Below, one piece after another: positions 23,035 to 35,383 of a DNA stretch of 64,000 nt. Each line of letters starts with the position of its first letter. The first letter of the stretch is position 1. The stretch lies in assembly GCA_951804985.1 (NCBI GenBank), contig OX638132.1, positions 18,023,529-18,087,528 on the forward strand, read 5' to 3'. This DNA comes from Dryomyza anilis (Eukaryota; Arthropoda; Insecta; Diptera; Dryomyzidae). The notes below the pieces were generated by a model that searched no databases, was not told the DNA's origin, and saw only the letters and a list, made by a program, of their open reading frames with translations. The position numbers were made by a program, and so were the translations under genes.

Positions 23035-24457
23035 AATCTCTAGACGTGCAGCAAAAACTCAATGTTAATTTTTTTTGGAATACTTTTTCAGTTTTTAAAT
23101 TTAACAACAACACTATTTCCAATTGAAATTCTGAACTTTATATTTGAAATTGACAAAATTCTAATTGAAATTGACAAAATTTTCCATTTGAAAATGGGAT
23201 ATTGAATTTTATGTAGAGACATTTTTAAATTATATTGTTATTTTTTATTGGCAATAAAATGCGAAAATTATAACTTGGATCTTCCAATTTTGATATTAAG
23301 CACATTGTAAATGCAATTAGAGTTAAAATAGGAGATCTTAACCCATTCGCGGCCAACTCTTTATTTTTGGAATAATTAAATGAATTTTGGTTTATGAGAT
23401 AATTTTTAAATGAGATCAAAACTCTTTTATGTAAAATACATCTTAAATATACAAAAAAAAAATGAAACATAATTCGTTTTCAAAAGTCAGTTAATTTGGT
23501 ATAATTCGCTTTCGCCAGCATTTCTGATCATTCCGACCTATACGAAGTTTGCATGGCTGGACCAATTCGTGAAAATATAGATCGAAAACCGTCTCGCACT
23601 CACGTTTTCTGCGTCATTCTCACCTGAATCGTATATGGCTGTACAAAAATATCTGGTTTGAATATATGACTCACTTATTGAACCAGATATTCTATCGGGT
23701 CTACATTATCTACCACCCTATGCAATTTTATTTTGAAATCATTATATTTTCCATGAAAAATATAAAAACATAAAATGATAAAACAAATATATAAAGTGAA
23801 AATTGAATGACAAATTTTAAAATTTTTTCATGAGAGCATCATTAAAATATCTTCATGTATATCATGTGAAAAAACTTTTTTTTTTGCAAATTTTTTTTTA
23901 TATTTCTAAAGTTTTATATTGTGACTATAATTTGGCATAGGGGCATTAGTCAAAATGAAATTCCAAATATATATATTTTTACAACTTAGCCACGATGTGC
24001 CGACAAAATACATTTTTGCGAATTTTTTATTTTTCCGTTCATTTTGACAAATTATCTCTCTAAAAGTGTTCACACTAATGACGTGAGGGATGCGGCATTT
24101 CATAACACAACAAAATAAAAATCATGTATAAACATGCACGCGTATATTCACAATGCACATTGCGAGACAAACCCTATTTGCTGATGCCAAATGGCATCAT
24201 TGGCAGGGATTGGGTTAATTTTATTTATTATTTTACAAATTTCATATGTATCTCCGTATAAATGGAAATTCATCAATTTCAAATGAAATATCACAATTTT
24301 ATTTGGAACTTTACCAATTTTGAGTCTAACCTTAATTGGAATATTCTCATATCGAATTGAAGTAATCTTAATTTTATTATAATTTTTCATTAAATTTTAA
24401 TTGTAATGTTCTCAATTTAATTTTCTCAATTAAATTTCATTTGGGATTTTCTCTATT
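23035..24457 (+). other. Intron 4 segment, no gene seen
   Basis: AT-rich. A short degenerate TTGAAATTGACAAAATT repeat lies at 23140-23195. A GC-richer block at 23480-23720 has no reading frame that I can support. Nothing else is bounded. Confidence 0.4.
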
Positions 24458-24519
24458 GGGACATTCCGTTGTAACGGGCATTACATTCGTATGATTAAAA
24501 ACCTTCTCAGTTGATAAAT
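24458..24519 (+). mobile_element. Terminal fragment of the TGTGACGGGCGTTACA element
   Basis: GGGACATTCCGTTGTAACGG, then GCATTACATTCGTATGATTAAAAACCTTCTCA, matches the outer end of the element at 15175 over about 60 bp with few changes. The remainder is missing. It lies only about 170 bp upstream of the exon-5 acceptor. Confidence 0.75.
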
Positions 24520-24690
24520 TTTTCAGATTTGTTCAAGGTTTTCTAAATGAATATCAGTTATCATACCTGGGTAAAATAGGGTTAAAACGAATTGCTACAC
24601 AAACAGTTACATATAAATCACACATTTCTATTATCTGTTGAAACATAAGCCATTTACCACAATGTTTCATCAAATATTTTTTATTTGCAG

Positions 24691-24891
24691 GCTCACCGCC
24701 GCCCACTGTGACATGGCTCATGAACGGCCAGATACAAAATAGCATTGTCGACTACACATACGATGGCACCATCAATAGCAAATTAGTGGTGCGGAACTTG
24801 TCACGCATTCATCAGCACGCAGTCTACACGTGCCAGGCCAGCAACTTCCACAAGAAATACGTGGCCGCCAACATAACCATCGAATTGTATT
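24691..24891 (+). CDS. Sidestep-like exon 5 of window (second half of Ig2)
   Basis: The acceptor is TTTATTTGCAG and the donor is GTAAGTA. The entering G plus GC gives glycine, then SPPPTVTWLMNGQIQNSIVD, LVVRNLSRIHQHAVYTCQAS and NITIELY, leaving one base (phase 1). It carries the Ig2 tryptophan, the Y-x-C closing cysteine and two glycosylation sequons (NLS, NIT). It is the longest exon here (201 bp). Confidence 0.95.
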
Positions 24892-26274
24892 GTAAGTAAA
24901 AAAATAAAAAAATAAAAAAAATAATAATAAAACAATTTCTACAAATAACAGAAAATATGTTGATCGCTTTTATAACAACAACAGTAACAACTAAAATAGT
25001 ATTGGTGACAATTTAGTGACAATTTAGTGACCAACATATTTTCATACAATTTGTGGTCGCATCCTAAAAAAAATATAACCAATGATTTCCTATTATTTTT
25101 GTATTGTTTCGTATTGTTTCGTATTGTTTTGTATTATTTTGGTTTCAGTTTCGGCTTTTGTTTCTGTTCGTAAATATGCCACGCATTGTTGTAACATTAT
25201 GCTACAGCAAAATACAATGACCAAAAGCAAAATAAACAGTAGCAAAAGAAAACAAACTAAAACCAACAAATAGCCAAACAATTCGCTATCGTGGCTGCGG
25301 AAGGGGTCATGTGGGTGCTGCGTCTATATGTAGTACATGGGGTTGGGGTTCGTATCACGATTATCGTTTTAACAAATTGCTTTGTTGATATCAAATAACA
25401 ATTTCGTATATTTGTGTGTTATTGCGTGAACCTGTTACGAGTTGTGCACGGCTGTGATAACCTAGTAAATATTTTTCTTACAGCAACACAAAATTTTCGA
25501 AGGCATTCAATTCTTTTGAAAATATTTTTGTTTCATTTGGTAATTGGACAATAGTTTTTTTTTTAAGTTTTATAAATATATATTTCACATTACGAAATAA
25601 CTCTTATCAAAATACGCAAATATATGTGCCATACAGTCATCATAACTGTCAGTCCTAACTCAATTACTGTCATTAAACTGATTTGACTGTTTTGATGGAT
25701 GAGTGAGTTTTGTGTTACATTACATTATGAATGATTTCAATTATAATGAAGCTAAATAAGGTTATTCAATTACAGACATGATTTATATACCTGGTGGGTA
25801 TTTTATTTTAAATCAGTTACAAGTTGGAAATTAAAAATAGCCAATAAACAGCTACTTCAGTTAATGCGTATTTGTAATAATTGAACAGAAATATTTACAA
25901 ATTGAATCACAGTAACCTGCACTTTACTAATTTTCTGCGATGCATCCGCTTCAAAGCTACAAATTACCAAACACCGTTAATTTTTGGAATTCTACCAATT
26001 ACCTCGCAGTTGCAACAAACTCAAATTATACAAAATGAAAAAAGCCGTTAATAAGGCTGCTCGTTATAATTTACGCTAATTTGCATTGCGTTATGTGAGC
26101 TCTGTGATGAGGCCAGAAGCGATTTGCATATTCGATTATTCGTAAATTTTAGTATGAAACATGATTTAAACAAAATAATAATTATGGAAAATGTGCTGTG
26201 GGGCTGCATGTCATAAGTATCATCTGAAATACTCGGGTGCATATTTTGATTTGTAGATACAAACATAGCATAAA
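24892..26274 (+). other. Intron 5 before the array, no gene seen
   Basis: Starts with an A-rich AAATAAAAAAATAAAAA run. A TTTCGTATTG triplicate lies at about 25106-25130. The GC-richer 25270-25470 is single-copy-looking with no frame. No exon or RNA gene is supported. Confidence 0.45.
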
Positions 26275-28868
26275 TGAAAGAACTAAAAGAACTAAAATAA
26301 CTAAAAGAACTAAAAGAACTAAAAGAACTAAAAGAACTAAAAGAACTAAAAGAACTAAAAGAACTAAAAGAACTAAAAGAACTAAAAGAACTAAAAGAAC
26401 TAAAAGAACTAAAAGAACTAAAAGAACTAAAAGAACTAAAAGACTAAAAGAACTAAAAGAACTAAAAGAACTAAAAGAACTAAAAGAACTAAAAGAACTA
26501 AAAGAACTAAAAGAACTAAAAGAACTAAAAGAACTAAAAGAACTAAAAGAACTAAAAGAACTAAAAGAACTAAAAGAACTAAAAGAACTAAAAGAACTAA
26601 AAGAACTAAAAGAACTAAAAGAACTAAAAGAACTAAAAGAACTAAAAGAACTAAAAGACTAAAAGAACTAAAAGAACTAAAAGAACTAAAAGAACTAAAA
26701 GAACTAAAAGAACTAAAAGAACTAAAAGAACTAAAAGAACTAAAAGAACTAAAAGAACTAAAAGAACTAAAAGAACTAAAAGAACTAAAAGAACTAAAAG
26801 AACTAAAAGAACTAAAAGAACTAAAAGAACTAAAAGAACTAAAAGAACTAAAAGAACTAAAAGAACTAAAAGAACTAAAAGAACTAAAAGAACTAAAAGA
26901 ACTAAAAGAACTAAAAGAACTAAAAGAACTAAAAGAACTAAAAGAACTAAAAGAACTAAAAGAACTAAAAGAACTAAAAGAACTAAAAGAACTAAAAGAA
27001 CTAAAAGAACTAAAAGAACTAAAAGAACTAAAAGAACTAAAAGAACTAAAAGAACTAAAAGAACTAAAAGAACTAAAAGAACTAAAAGAACTAAAAGAAC
27101 TAAAAGAACTAAAAGAACTAAAAGAACTAAAAGAACTAAATGAACTAAAAGAACTAAAAGAACTAAAAGAACTAAAAGAACTAACAAAACTAAAAGAACT
27201 AAAAGAACTAAAAGAACTAAAAGAACTAAAAGAACTAAAAGAACTAAAAGAACTAAAAGAACTAAAAGAACTAAAAGAACTAAAAGAACTAAAAGAAATA
27301 AAAGAAGTAAAAGAAGTAAAAGAAGTAAAAGAACTAAAAGAACTAAAAGAACTAAAAGAAGTAAAAGAAGTAAAAGAACTAAAAGAACTAAAAGAAATAA
27401 AAGAACTAAAAGAACTAAAAGAACTAAAAGAACTAAAAGAACTAAAAGAACTAAAAGAACTAAAAGAACTAAAAGAACTAACAGAACTAAAAGAACTAAA
27501 AGAACTAAAAGAACTAAAAGAACTAAAAGAACTAAAAGAACTAAAAGAACTAAAAGAACTAAAAGAACTAAAAGAACTAAAAGAACTAAAAGAACTAAAA
27601 GAACTAAAAGAACTAAAAGAACTAAAAGAACTAAAAGAACTAAAAGAACTAAAAAAACTAAAAGAACTAAAAGAACTAAAAGAATTAAAAAACTAAAAGA
27701 ACTAAAAGAACTAAAAGAACTAAAAGAACTAAAAGAACTAAAAGAACTAAAAGAACTAAAAGAACTAAAAGAACTAAAAGAACTAAAAGAACTAAAAGAA
27801 CTAAAAGAACTAAAAGAACTAAAAGAACTAAAAGAACTAAAAGAACTAAAAGAACTAAAAGAACTAAAAGAACTAAAAGAACTAAAAGAACTAAAAGAAC
27901 TAAAAGAACTAAAAGAACTAAAAGAACTAAAAGAACTAAAAGAACTAAAAGAACTAAAAGAACTAAAAGAACTAAAAGAACTAAAAGAACTAAAAGAACT
28001 AAAAGAACTAAAAGAACTAACAGAAATAAAAGAAATAAAAGAACTAAAAGAACTAAAAGAACTAAAAGTACTAAAAACTAATAGAACTAAAAGAACTAAT
28101 AGAATTAAAAACTAAAAGGACTAAAATAAGTAAAAGAACTAATGAGACTAAAAGAACTAAAAGAACTAAAAGAACTAAAAGGACTAAAAGGAATAAAAGT
28201 ACAAAAAGAACTAAAAGAATTAAAAGAACTAAAAGAACTAAAAGTACTAAAAACTAATAGAACTAAAAGAACTAAAAGAACTAAAAGAACTAAAAGAACT
28301 AAAAGGACTAAAAGGAATAAAAGTACAAAAAGAACTAAAAGAATTAAAAGAACTAAAAGAACTAAAAGCACTAAAAGAACTAAAAGAATTAAAAAACTAA
28401 AAGGACTAAAAGAACTAAAAGAACTAAAAGAACTAAAAGAACTAAAAGAACTAAAATAACTAAAATAACTAAAATAACTAAAAGAACTAAAAGAACTAAA
28501 AGAACTAAAAGAACTAAAAGAACTAAAAGAACTAAAAGAACTAAAAGAACTAAAAGAACTAAAAGAACTAAAAGAACTAAAAGAACTAAAAGAACTAAAA
28601 GAACTAAAAGAACTAAAAGAACTAAAAGAAGTAAAAGAACTAAAAGAACTAAAAGAACTAAAAGAACTAAAAGAACTAAAAGAACTAAAAGAACTAAAAG
28701 AACTAAAAGAACTAAAAGAACCAAAAGAACTAAAAGAACTTAAAGAACTAAAAGAACTAAAAGAACTAAATGAACTAACAGACTTAAAAAATAAAAAGAC
28801 TAAAAGAACTAATAACACTAAAAGACTAAAAAAAAACTGAAAAAACTGAAAGAAATAAATGAAGTAAA
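26275..28868. repeat. 9-bp tandem array, unit AACTAAAAG (about 285 copies)
   Basis: About 2.6 kb of AACTAAAAG units in intron 5. Units are clean to about 27280, then carry local variants (AAATAAAAG, AAGTAAAAG at 27295-27390) and clean units again. The 3' part, 28020-28868, is more diverged. It has a higher-order repeat of about 124 bp: the marker GGACTAAAAGGAATAAAAGT, followed by ACAAAAAGAACTAAAAGAATT, occurs at 28181 and 28305. The GAAG-containing frames and leucine/valine-like frames on the other strand are artefacts of the period. Confidence 0.98.
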
Positions 28869-29264
28869 AAACCGAAATAATTCAAATATTTTATATCGTA
28901 TATACATACATTCCATACATAAATCTATATAATTCGTGGGTGGTGAATTTGATTGCGTACTCAGATTTTTCCTGTTACTTACATTAAATTTTTAAAAAAA
29001 TTGCTATCATAATTTTGAGTTTTTCCAGCGTCTTTTTAGAAAAAGATTAGTTTTCCAAAAAATTTGTAAAAGAGAGCTTAATGATCAGGAATAAATACTA
29101 ATGTTCTCATATGTTTTGAAGATGTTTGTATCTAAAAGCGATTATAATTAATTTTTAGGACTATATTCTAAAAAATCAATAATGTATATTAATTATAATT
29201 ACAAAATAATTATATAATTACTAATTATCATTAATAATTATTTATGATAATTTGTAAAATTTTT
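28869..29264 (+). other. Intron 5 after the array, no gene seen
   Basis: AT-rich with a short ATAATTAT-rich self-complementary stretch at 29180-29250. No gene. Confidence 0.4.
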
Positions 29265-29950
29265 TACGAAATATTTTTTCGTATTTTCAAATTTCGTAAA
29301 ATACACGAATATTTCGTAGAATATACGAAACATTTGTGATTTCTGTATTTTTTCCAAAATATTTTTTACGAACGTTCGTAAATATTAAAAATCAATATTC
29401 GTAAAATTTCAAATGTTTCGTTTAAATTTTGAAACTTTTGATATGTTATTTTTTAACGAAATAATAACATATTTTACGATTGTGCTGTACATATTACGAA
29501 TAATTTACTAAACTTTCGTCAATTGTAAGGCTATATGTAAAATTTAATGAAACATTCGTGTTTTTACAATTTTTTTGTAAAATTAAAGTTTGCGTCAAAT
29601 AGCAACTTGGAGCTGCATTTTATTTTATGTGGTATCGTAATCGCAAAAATATATTTATAAAATACAAACAGTTTTAAAATATGTTCTTTGTATGTTCTGT
29701 ATATATCAAAGTTGCCAAAGTATAAAATCAGAGCATAATATTTCATATTTTATAAAAGAATCGTCAATTTAAACGTCAGTTCTTTAAACACAGCATTCGT
29801 GTATATTTTAGAATGATTAGTAAAATGTCTACAAAAAGGACAAACATATTCAGTAAATTACGAATAAAAATAACAAACATTCGTATGATGTACGAATGAC
29901 TTTCGTAGAATTGTTTCGTAAAGAAAATATTCGATAAGAAATTGTGAATA
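29265..29950. repeat. Cluster of TTCGTA / TACGAA motifs
   Basis: TTCGTA or TACGAA occurs more than a dozen times in about 690 bp, in two groups (29265-29520 and 29790-29935). Many copies are arranged as inverted pairs, such as TTCGTAAAATACACGAA, TTCGTAGAATATACGAA and TTTTTTACGAACGTTCGTAA. Such density is not expected in this composition and suggests the subterminal regions of one unknown element, with a less repetitive centre at 29530-29780. Confidence 0.6.
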
Positions 29951-30776
29951 TATCAATTGTTATTTCAACTTTTAAAATGTTTTAATTACTTTTTGTAATA
30001 ATTACAAACAAATTTGAAATTTAAAATTTGTATAAAAATGAATTTAGTGAGGTTTAGTTCTACAACGACTATATTAAAATTAGAAAACCTGAGTATGCAG
30101 TCAGAACCAGCACCAGCGTATTGTATAGAAAGGATATATGGGATTTCCGTTTGAAAAATCGTGTCGAGTAGTGTAATTGCTCAGATATAATAATAAAAAT
30201 TTATAATTAAAGCGCATTCATTGAAAATCACTCATACTTGTATTTTTATATTTAATATAAGTGTGCTATGTAGCTAAGTAATTGAAAATTACATTATAAT
30301 TACAGAACCCTTAATTAGTTAAATAATTTGAAATTTTTCTGCTAACAGTTTACCACAGAAACGCTAATTGCATGAATGTATCGCAGTATTGATAATGCTA
30401 ATTGTTGCAACATCAAATGCAAAATACCGTAAAACCACAGCGAATTTAAAACGATTTTTTTTTTTTTTGTTACTCAACTTTTATTTTATGCGTATTAATG
30501 CGTACACAAATTTCACGCTTTTGTGGCTAGTTCTACGAATTGAGGAATCAGTTATGGCCAAATTAACGCGCAACACATTAATAAACTATTTTCCACACTA
30601 ATTGCTGCAAAAGTGTGAAACCTTTTTTTTTTTTAAGTGTTATTTTTTTAATCGTTAATATATTCAAAATATTTTGTGGTAGTTGCAAATATTGCTGGTG
30701 TTTCAGCAGGCAATATGCACAAATTAAATTTAACTTCTGCTATTTTTATTGTAATGAAATGTTTATATAATTTCAG
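29951..30776 (+). other. End of intron 5, no gene seen
   Basis: AT-rich. A diverged end of the 2898-3159 MITE family lies at about 30058-30076. The rest is unremarkable up to the T-rich tract and TTTCAG acceptor of exon 6. Confidence 0.45.
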
Positions 30777-30928
30777 TGCGTCCTCTGCTGGTGGAAATTT
30801 CATTTAATAATCAGCCCATGTCTGCCGATCGAAAGTATGAAATGGAATGTCAGGCAATTGGTTCGAGGCCGCCGGCAAAGATCACCTGGTGGATGGGCAA
30901 TATTGAAATGCATGGACATAGCCAGAAG
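30777..30928 (+). CDS. Sidestep-like exon 6 of window (first half of Ig3)
   Basis: The acceptor is ATAATTTCAG and the donor GTATAGT is a weaker GT site. T plus TG gives leucine, then RPLLVEISFNNQPMSADRKY, EMECQAIGSRPPAKITWWMG and NIEMHGHSQK, ending in phase 0. It has the first Ig3 cysteine and the core tryptophan pair. The intron that follows is the shortest one near it (985 bp) and holds one 9-bp array. Confidence 0.94.
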
Positions 30929-31225
30929 GTATAGTTCTTTTTAAAATGTGCTTCATTTTTGTTTTTATTTTGTATTTTTAAAATTTGAAGGGGATTCATA
31001 TCAACTGCGTAAATCTCGTAAATAGTGTAAATAGTTGAATTCATGAAAAATATGAAATCTCTTATTGAAATTTTAAATCTGTTTAATTTTTTTCTACTTT
31101 TGGAACTTTTACAACTTTTGATATTTTTAACACTTTTGATATGTTTAACACCTTTGAAACTATTATTTATTATAATTTTAATAATTTTAAAACTAGATAT
31201 TTTTGTTACTTTTGATACTTTTGAT

Positions 31226-31866
31226 TTTTTTATACTTTTTGTATTTTTTATACTTTTTATACTTTTTATACTTTTTATACTTTTTATACTTTTTATACTT
31301 TTAATACTTTTTATACATTTTATACTTTTTATACTTTTTATACTTTTTATACTTTTTATACTTTTTATACTTTTTATACTTTTTATACTTTTTATACTTT
31401 TTATACTTTTTATACTTTTTATACTTTTTATACTTTTTATACTTTTTATACTTTTTATACTTTTTATACTTTTTATACTTTTTATACTTTTTATACTTTT
31501 TATACTTTTTATACTTTTTATACTTTTTATACTTTTTATACTTTTTATACTTTTTATACTTTTTATACTTTTTATACTTTTTATACTTTTTATACTTTTT
31601 ATACTTTTTATACTTTTTATACTTTTTATACTTTTTATACTTTTTATACTTTTTATACTTTTTATACTTTTTATACTTTTTATACTTTTTATACTTTTTA
31701 TACTTTTTATACTTTTTATACTTTTTATACTTTTTATACTTTTTATACTTTTTATACTTTTTATACTTTTTATACTTTTTATACTTTTTATACTTTTTAT
31801 ACTTTTTATACTTTTTATACTTTTTATACTTTTTATACTTTTTATACTTTTTATACTTTTTATATC
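31226..31866. repeat. 9-bp tandem array, unit ACTTTTTAT (intron 6)
   Basis: About 70 near-perfect ACTTTTTAT units. Upstream, 31080-31225 holds degenerate relatives (ACTTTTGAT, ACTTTTACA, ACCTTTGAA, TTGATATTTTTAACACTTT), as if a diverged older array grades into a freshly amplified one. It stops 47 bp before exon 7. Confidence 0.97.
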
Positions 31867-31913
31867 ATTATTTTAACAATAAATAAATCAATTTAATGTT
31901 TATCGTTTCCTAG

Positions 31914-32058
31914 GTTTCCGAAGATGGCAATGTCAGCATTTCGATTCTCTCCATCACGCCAACGCGTGAGGACCACGGCAAAGCATTATCCTGTCGTGCG
32001 ACCAACGAGTTGGTGCGCAACGGCATTCGTGAGACAGCGATGAAGCTGAATGTGTTCT
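31914..32058 (+). CDS. Sidestep-like exon 7 of window (second half of Ig3)
   Basis: The acceptor TCGTTTCCTAG is preceded by a poor pyrimidine tract just after the 9-bp array; the donor is GTAAGTT. It reads VSEDGNVSISILSITPTRED, then HGKALSCRATNELVRNGIRE and TAMKLNVF, leaving one base (phase 1). It carries the closing Ig3 cysteine and an NVS sequon. Confidence 0.94.
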
Positions 32059-32589
32059 GTAAGTTGAATGACAGTAAAGACACATAGAAACATAATAAAT
32101 ATAATAGAAATAAATATCAAAAGTACTAAAGTAAAAGTTTCAACGAGTTTCAACAAAACACGCAATAAAGTTGCGCAACTAACGCATAATTTACGCACAT
32201 AATATCTCCATAAAAATGTAAAAGTTTTTTGTATTATGTATTTCATACATAATTCTATGCAGTAGTTAATGTGAAAATGTGTCAGGTGTATAAATTATTC
32301 ACTCGCATGCTAGAAAATAGAGGTTATGACTACACCTGCTGACAGCCAGACGCCAGTGAGTCTCGTTAGGTATTAGTAAATGTTTATTTCCTTTAATGCT
32401 TTTAACTACTTTTATATATTCTTGATTTTGCACTGCATAAATAGACAACATCAAACTAACTGGAAACCTATAGACTTATGATAAAAATCTTTTGTATACC
32501 ACATTACATACAGTCGGTTAGAAAAAAAAGAAAACCTATTTTCATTTAATACCGATATACATCCAATAAGCTTGTATGTATCTGTATTA
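32059..32589 (+). other. Start of the 8.5-kb intron 7, no gene seen
   Basis: AT-rich intron sequence without an exon, RNA gene or repeat boundary that I can support. Confidence 0.45.
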
Positions 32590-33110
32590 TGCCACAAATT
32601 AGATAATTTGCTGATTTTAAAACAAACTCCGCCTATATCTGCTTGAAAACTTCTAAACTGCCCTGAGTCTGACCAAATATTTTTTTTGTGTAATATGAAA
32701 AACTTAAAATTAAAAACGAGACAAAATTTATGGAATTGTTCAAGAATATTACCGACATATTTTTAGTTTTCTAACAGATATATGGACGTTTGTGGAATGC
32801 ATGTCGGAACCTTTGGCATGGGTTTAAGTTTAAAAACGTTTTTTTGATATATATCAAGTAAATATTTCTTCCTTACTTCCCAAAATATTCCATTTATCTG
32901 TATGTTTGCCGGAAATATGTCTGAAATATTCCGAAAAATTCTAATAGTTTTGATTTTGCAGATTAGTAAATTTTATGGAATTTTAAATGCAGATGCATGA
33001 AATATTTTGGGAAACAGCAGACAGCTTTTGATACAAACTTCGTCTCTATCTGCTTAAAATCTTGCAAATATATGATTCTTAACTGCCTTGGGCTTAACAA
33101 TAATTTTGTC
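32590..33110 (+). repeat. Copy of the GGAAATATGCCCGAAATATT complex repeat
   Basis: It shares with 46480-47500 the blocks CCAAAATATTCCATTTATCTGT, GCCGGAAATATGTCTGAAATATT, ATTTTGGGAAACAGCAGACAGC and TTTTGATACAAACTTCG. These include a CAGACAGCTTTTGATACAAA segment also present at 47380-47400. It contains parts of about two units and no coding frame. Confidence 0.7.
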
Positions 33111-33654
33111 TAGAGCATGTAGTGCGAAAAATGAATAAAATGTTCTTAATTTTCAAGTGAATTTATGATAACATAAACTCATATATGTAGTTCATAAAAA
33201 ATCAACTAGGTAAATAAAATATTTATCACGCATAATATTAGTAAATTTGTGTGTAGTTTTCACTATACAACTGTAAAAATTAATTATAGAGCAACCTATT
33301 AAAAAATTATGCTCAATAAAAAAAAACAATTCATAAATTTCACCGTATTTTTTAATGAAATCATAAATTTTCTTTGATATACATTTTAACTGATTTACGA
33401 CAACTAACAAAATTTCATTTTACTCATAAACACTAAATTATTATTTTTTTTTTGTTGATGCTATGCACAGTATTAACATTTGTAACCAAAAAAGTTTTCA
33501 TTTATGTATAATTTAATAGTTTTTCATGCTTAATGTTTTTGTAGTTTTAATTGTATTTTTGTATAACTTTTTCTTACTAATTGCACGTAAAACTATTTAT
33601 GTTTTGCTGCTGTTTATATAATTTTTTTATAGTTGGATAAGTAGAACTATCCTA

Positions 33655-34600
33655 GGTAGCAAAATACTCGCATTGTACCCGACTGTGAGCGAACGCCTGA
33701 GAAAATAGTCGCATGCGTGCGCTCATAGTGTAGCAGACGTGTGTCCGCAATTGAGACCCAATACGCTCGCACTAGTGCGAGGCATTTCTTAGTCGCATTT
33801 GAGGATAAATATAGTCACACGAGTGCGTACAAAATGTAAAATATCAGCATAGCATGAGACGCATTTGCGTCTCAATAAAGTCGCACCAGTGCGAGTAAAA
33901 TGTGTAAGGCTCGCACGAATGCTAAAAAAAAATGTATGCATCACTTTTGAGACTCAATATTGTCGCACGGGTGCGAGTTTTTTTTCAGCACGCAAGCTGA
34001 AAAAAATTGTAAACTGCATTTGTGACACAATAAAATGAGGCTTACATAGCTCGCACGATTGCAACTAAAACAATAATAAGTCATTAAAAATTTGGTTGAC
34101 ATTATTTTTAATAATTGTTAATTTTCATTTGAAGTATCATAACAATAAAATGCAAAATTTAAGATTCAAATTTAGCTTAAGACATAAATTAAAATTATGT
34201 CATACTCGGACACTCACTCCTCCCTGGTTCTTAGCTGCTTTCCGTGGTGCAGTTTTCTATTTGGAGTGACACGTTTGTCCACAATCTTCTTCACTGTGAA
34301 CCAGTTTTATTTAAAGTTTTTTTTAATTGTGTTTATATTTATATTGTTCTTTGAAAAATAAATGAAAAATAGAAAAAATAAATTTTAAAATTTAACTACA
34401 GTACTCGCACGAATGCGAGTTTCTATGGGCTCGCACTACACACTCATGTCGTGCGCCTGATTTTATACGATTTTATTTATTTTTGAGTGCTCGCACTAAG
34501 ATCTCACTACGCAATAACGTCGACAGCACTAATGCGAGTTTGTGATTTTGTATGCTCGCACACTGCTCTCACTACGCACTCATGTCGTTCGCCTGCACTT
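33655..34600. repeat. Cluster of CTCGCAC-NNN-GTGCGAG palindromes
   Basis: About 945 bp in which CTCGCACTAGTGCGAG (33765) and relatives recur: TCACACGAGTGCGTAC, GTCGCACCAGTGCGAG, GCTCGCACGAATGC, GTCGCACGGGTGCGAG and CTCGCACGAATGCGAG (34406), with half-sites CTCGCACTA and CTCACTACGCA at 34430-34580. A phrase GAGACGCATTTGCGTCTC (33852) is a perfect 18-bp palindrome. Copies sit in two groups (33655-34060 and 34400-34600) separated by ordinary AT-rich DNA. No transposase or known end is seen. Confidence 0.7.
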
Positions 34601-35383
34601 GATTGATATTAAAATTGATTGAACGGTGTCAACGGTTCGGAGTTTATTAAATCGTTTTGTTCAGTTTTAATAATACTTACCGTTAACGTGCTTCTACTTT
34701 TTGTACTTATTTAAAGAGAGCTGTATTTTGTAATATTTGTTTTAATAAATGCTAAAAATTTAAATAATTTAATTAATTAAGTTCTTATCCAATTAACTAC
34801 GGCACGATAATTGGAACACAATTTTGTGGTATATGTGTTTCTTTTACGTTACCTCTGATACCAGTGTTGCAAAGTAGTGTTCTTTATTTATCACAATGCT
34901 GTGATAAATAAGTCATACATTCTGATATTTCTTTAACTTCTGATGAAGTTTAAGAAGCTTAACTGGTATATTCATTTTACTCTTGTTAAACGTTCGCTTA
35001 TCGGTATTCTTCTGCAATATATAGGGTGTTTGGTTTATAATTAAAGGGGTCATTCTATGACTCAAAAAAAATGTAAAATAAAAATTTCTAATTTTGCACA
35101 CAGTTTAAGATACAGGTTGTTTAACAGATGCATAGTCCTGACATAACCTAGTCATGAAAATTTGTTATAAAGTATAATCAGTTGATAAATGAATAACAAT
35201 TTTTAAGTCAAGTTTTAGAAAATTAAATTACCTTTACAATGGTTTATCACATCTTTGAACACCATGATTTCTTCCTTTTTTAAAAGATACGTAAAATTAA
35301 AATTTCGTTATCGATCATCCCATTTTTTATAATTTATAATGATAGACCAGTTCATTCCCAGTACTTTCTAATACCTAATACTT
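34601..35383 (+). other. Intron 7 segment, no gene seen
   Basis: AT-rich with no exon or bounded element. Confidence 0.45.

Noticed and set aside
26237..28818. Repetitive leucine/valine/lysine frames over the AACTAAAAG array
   Set aside because: Period artefact; several frames on both strands are open at once.
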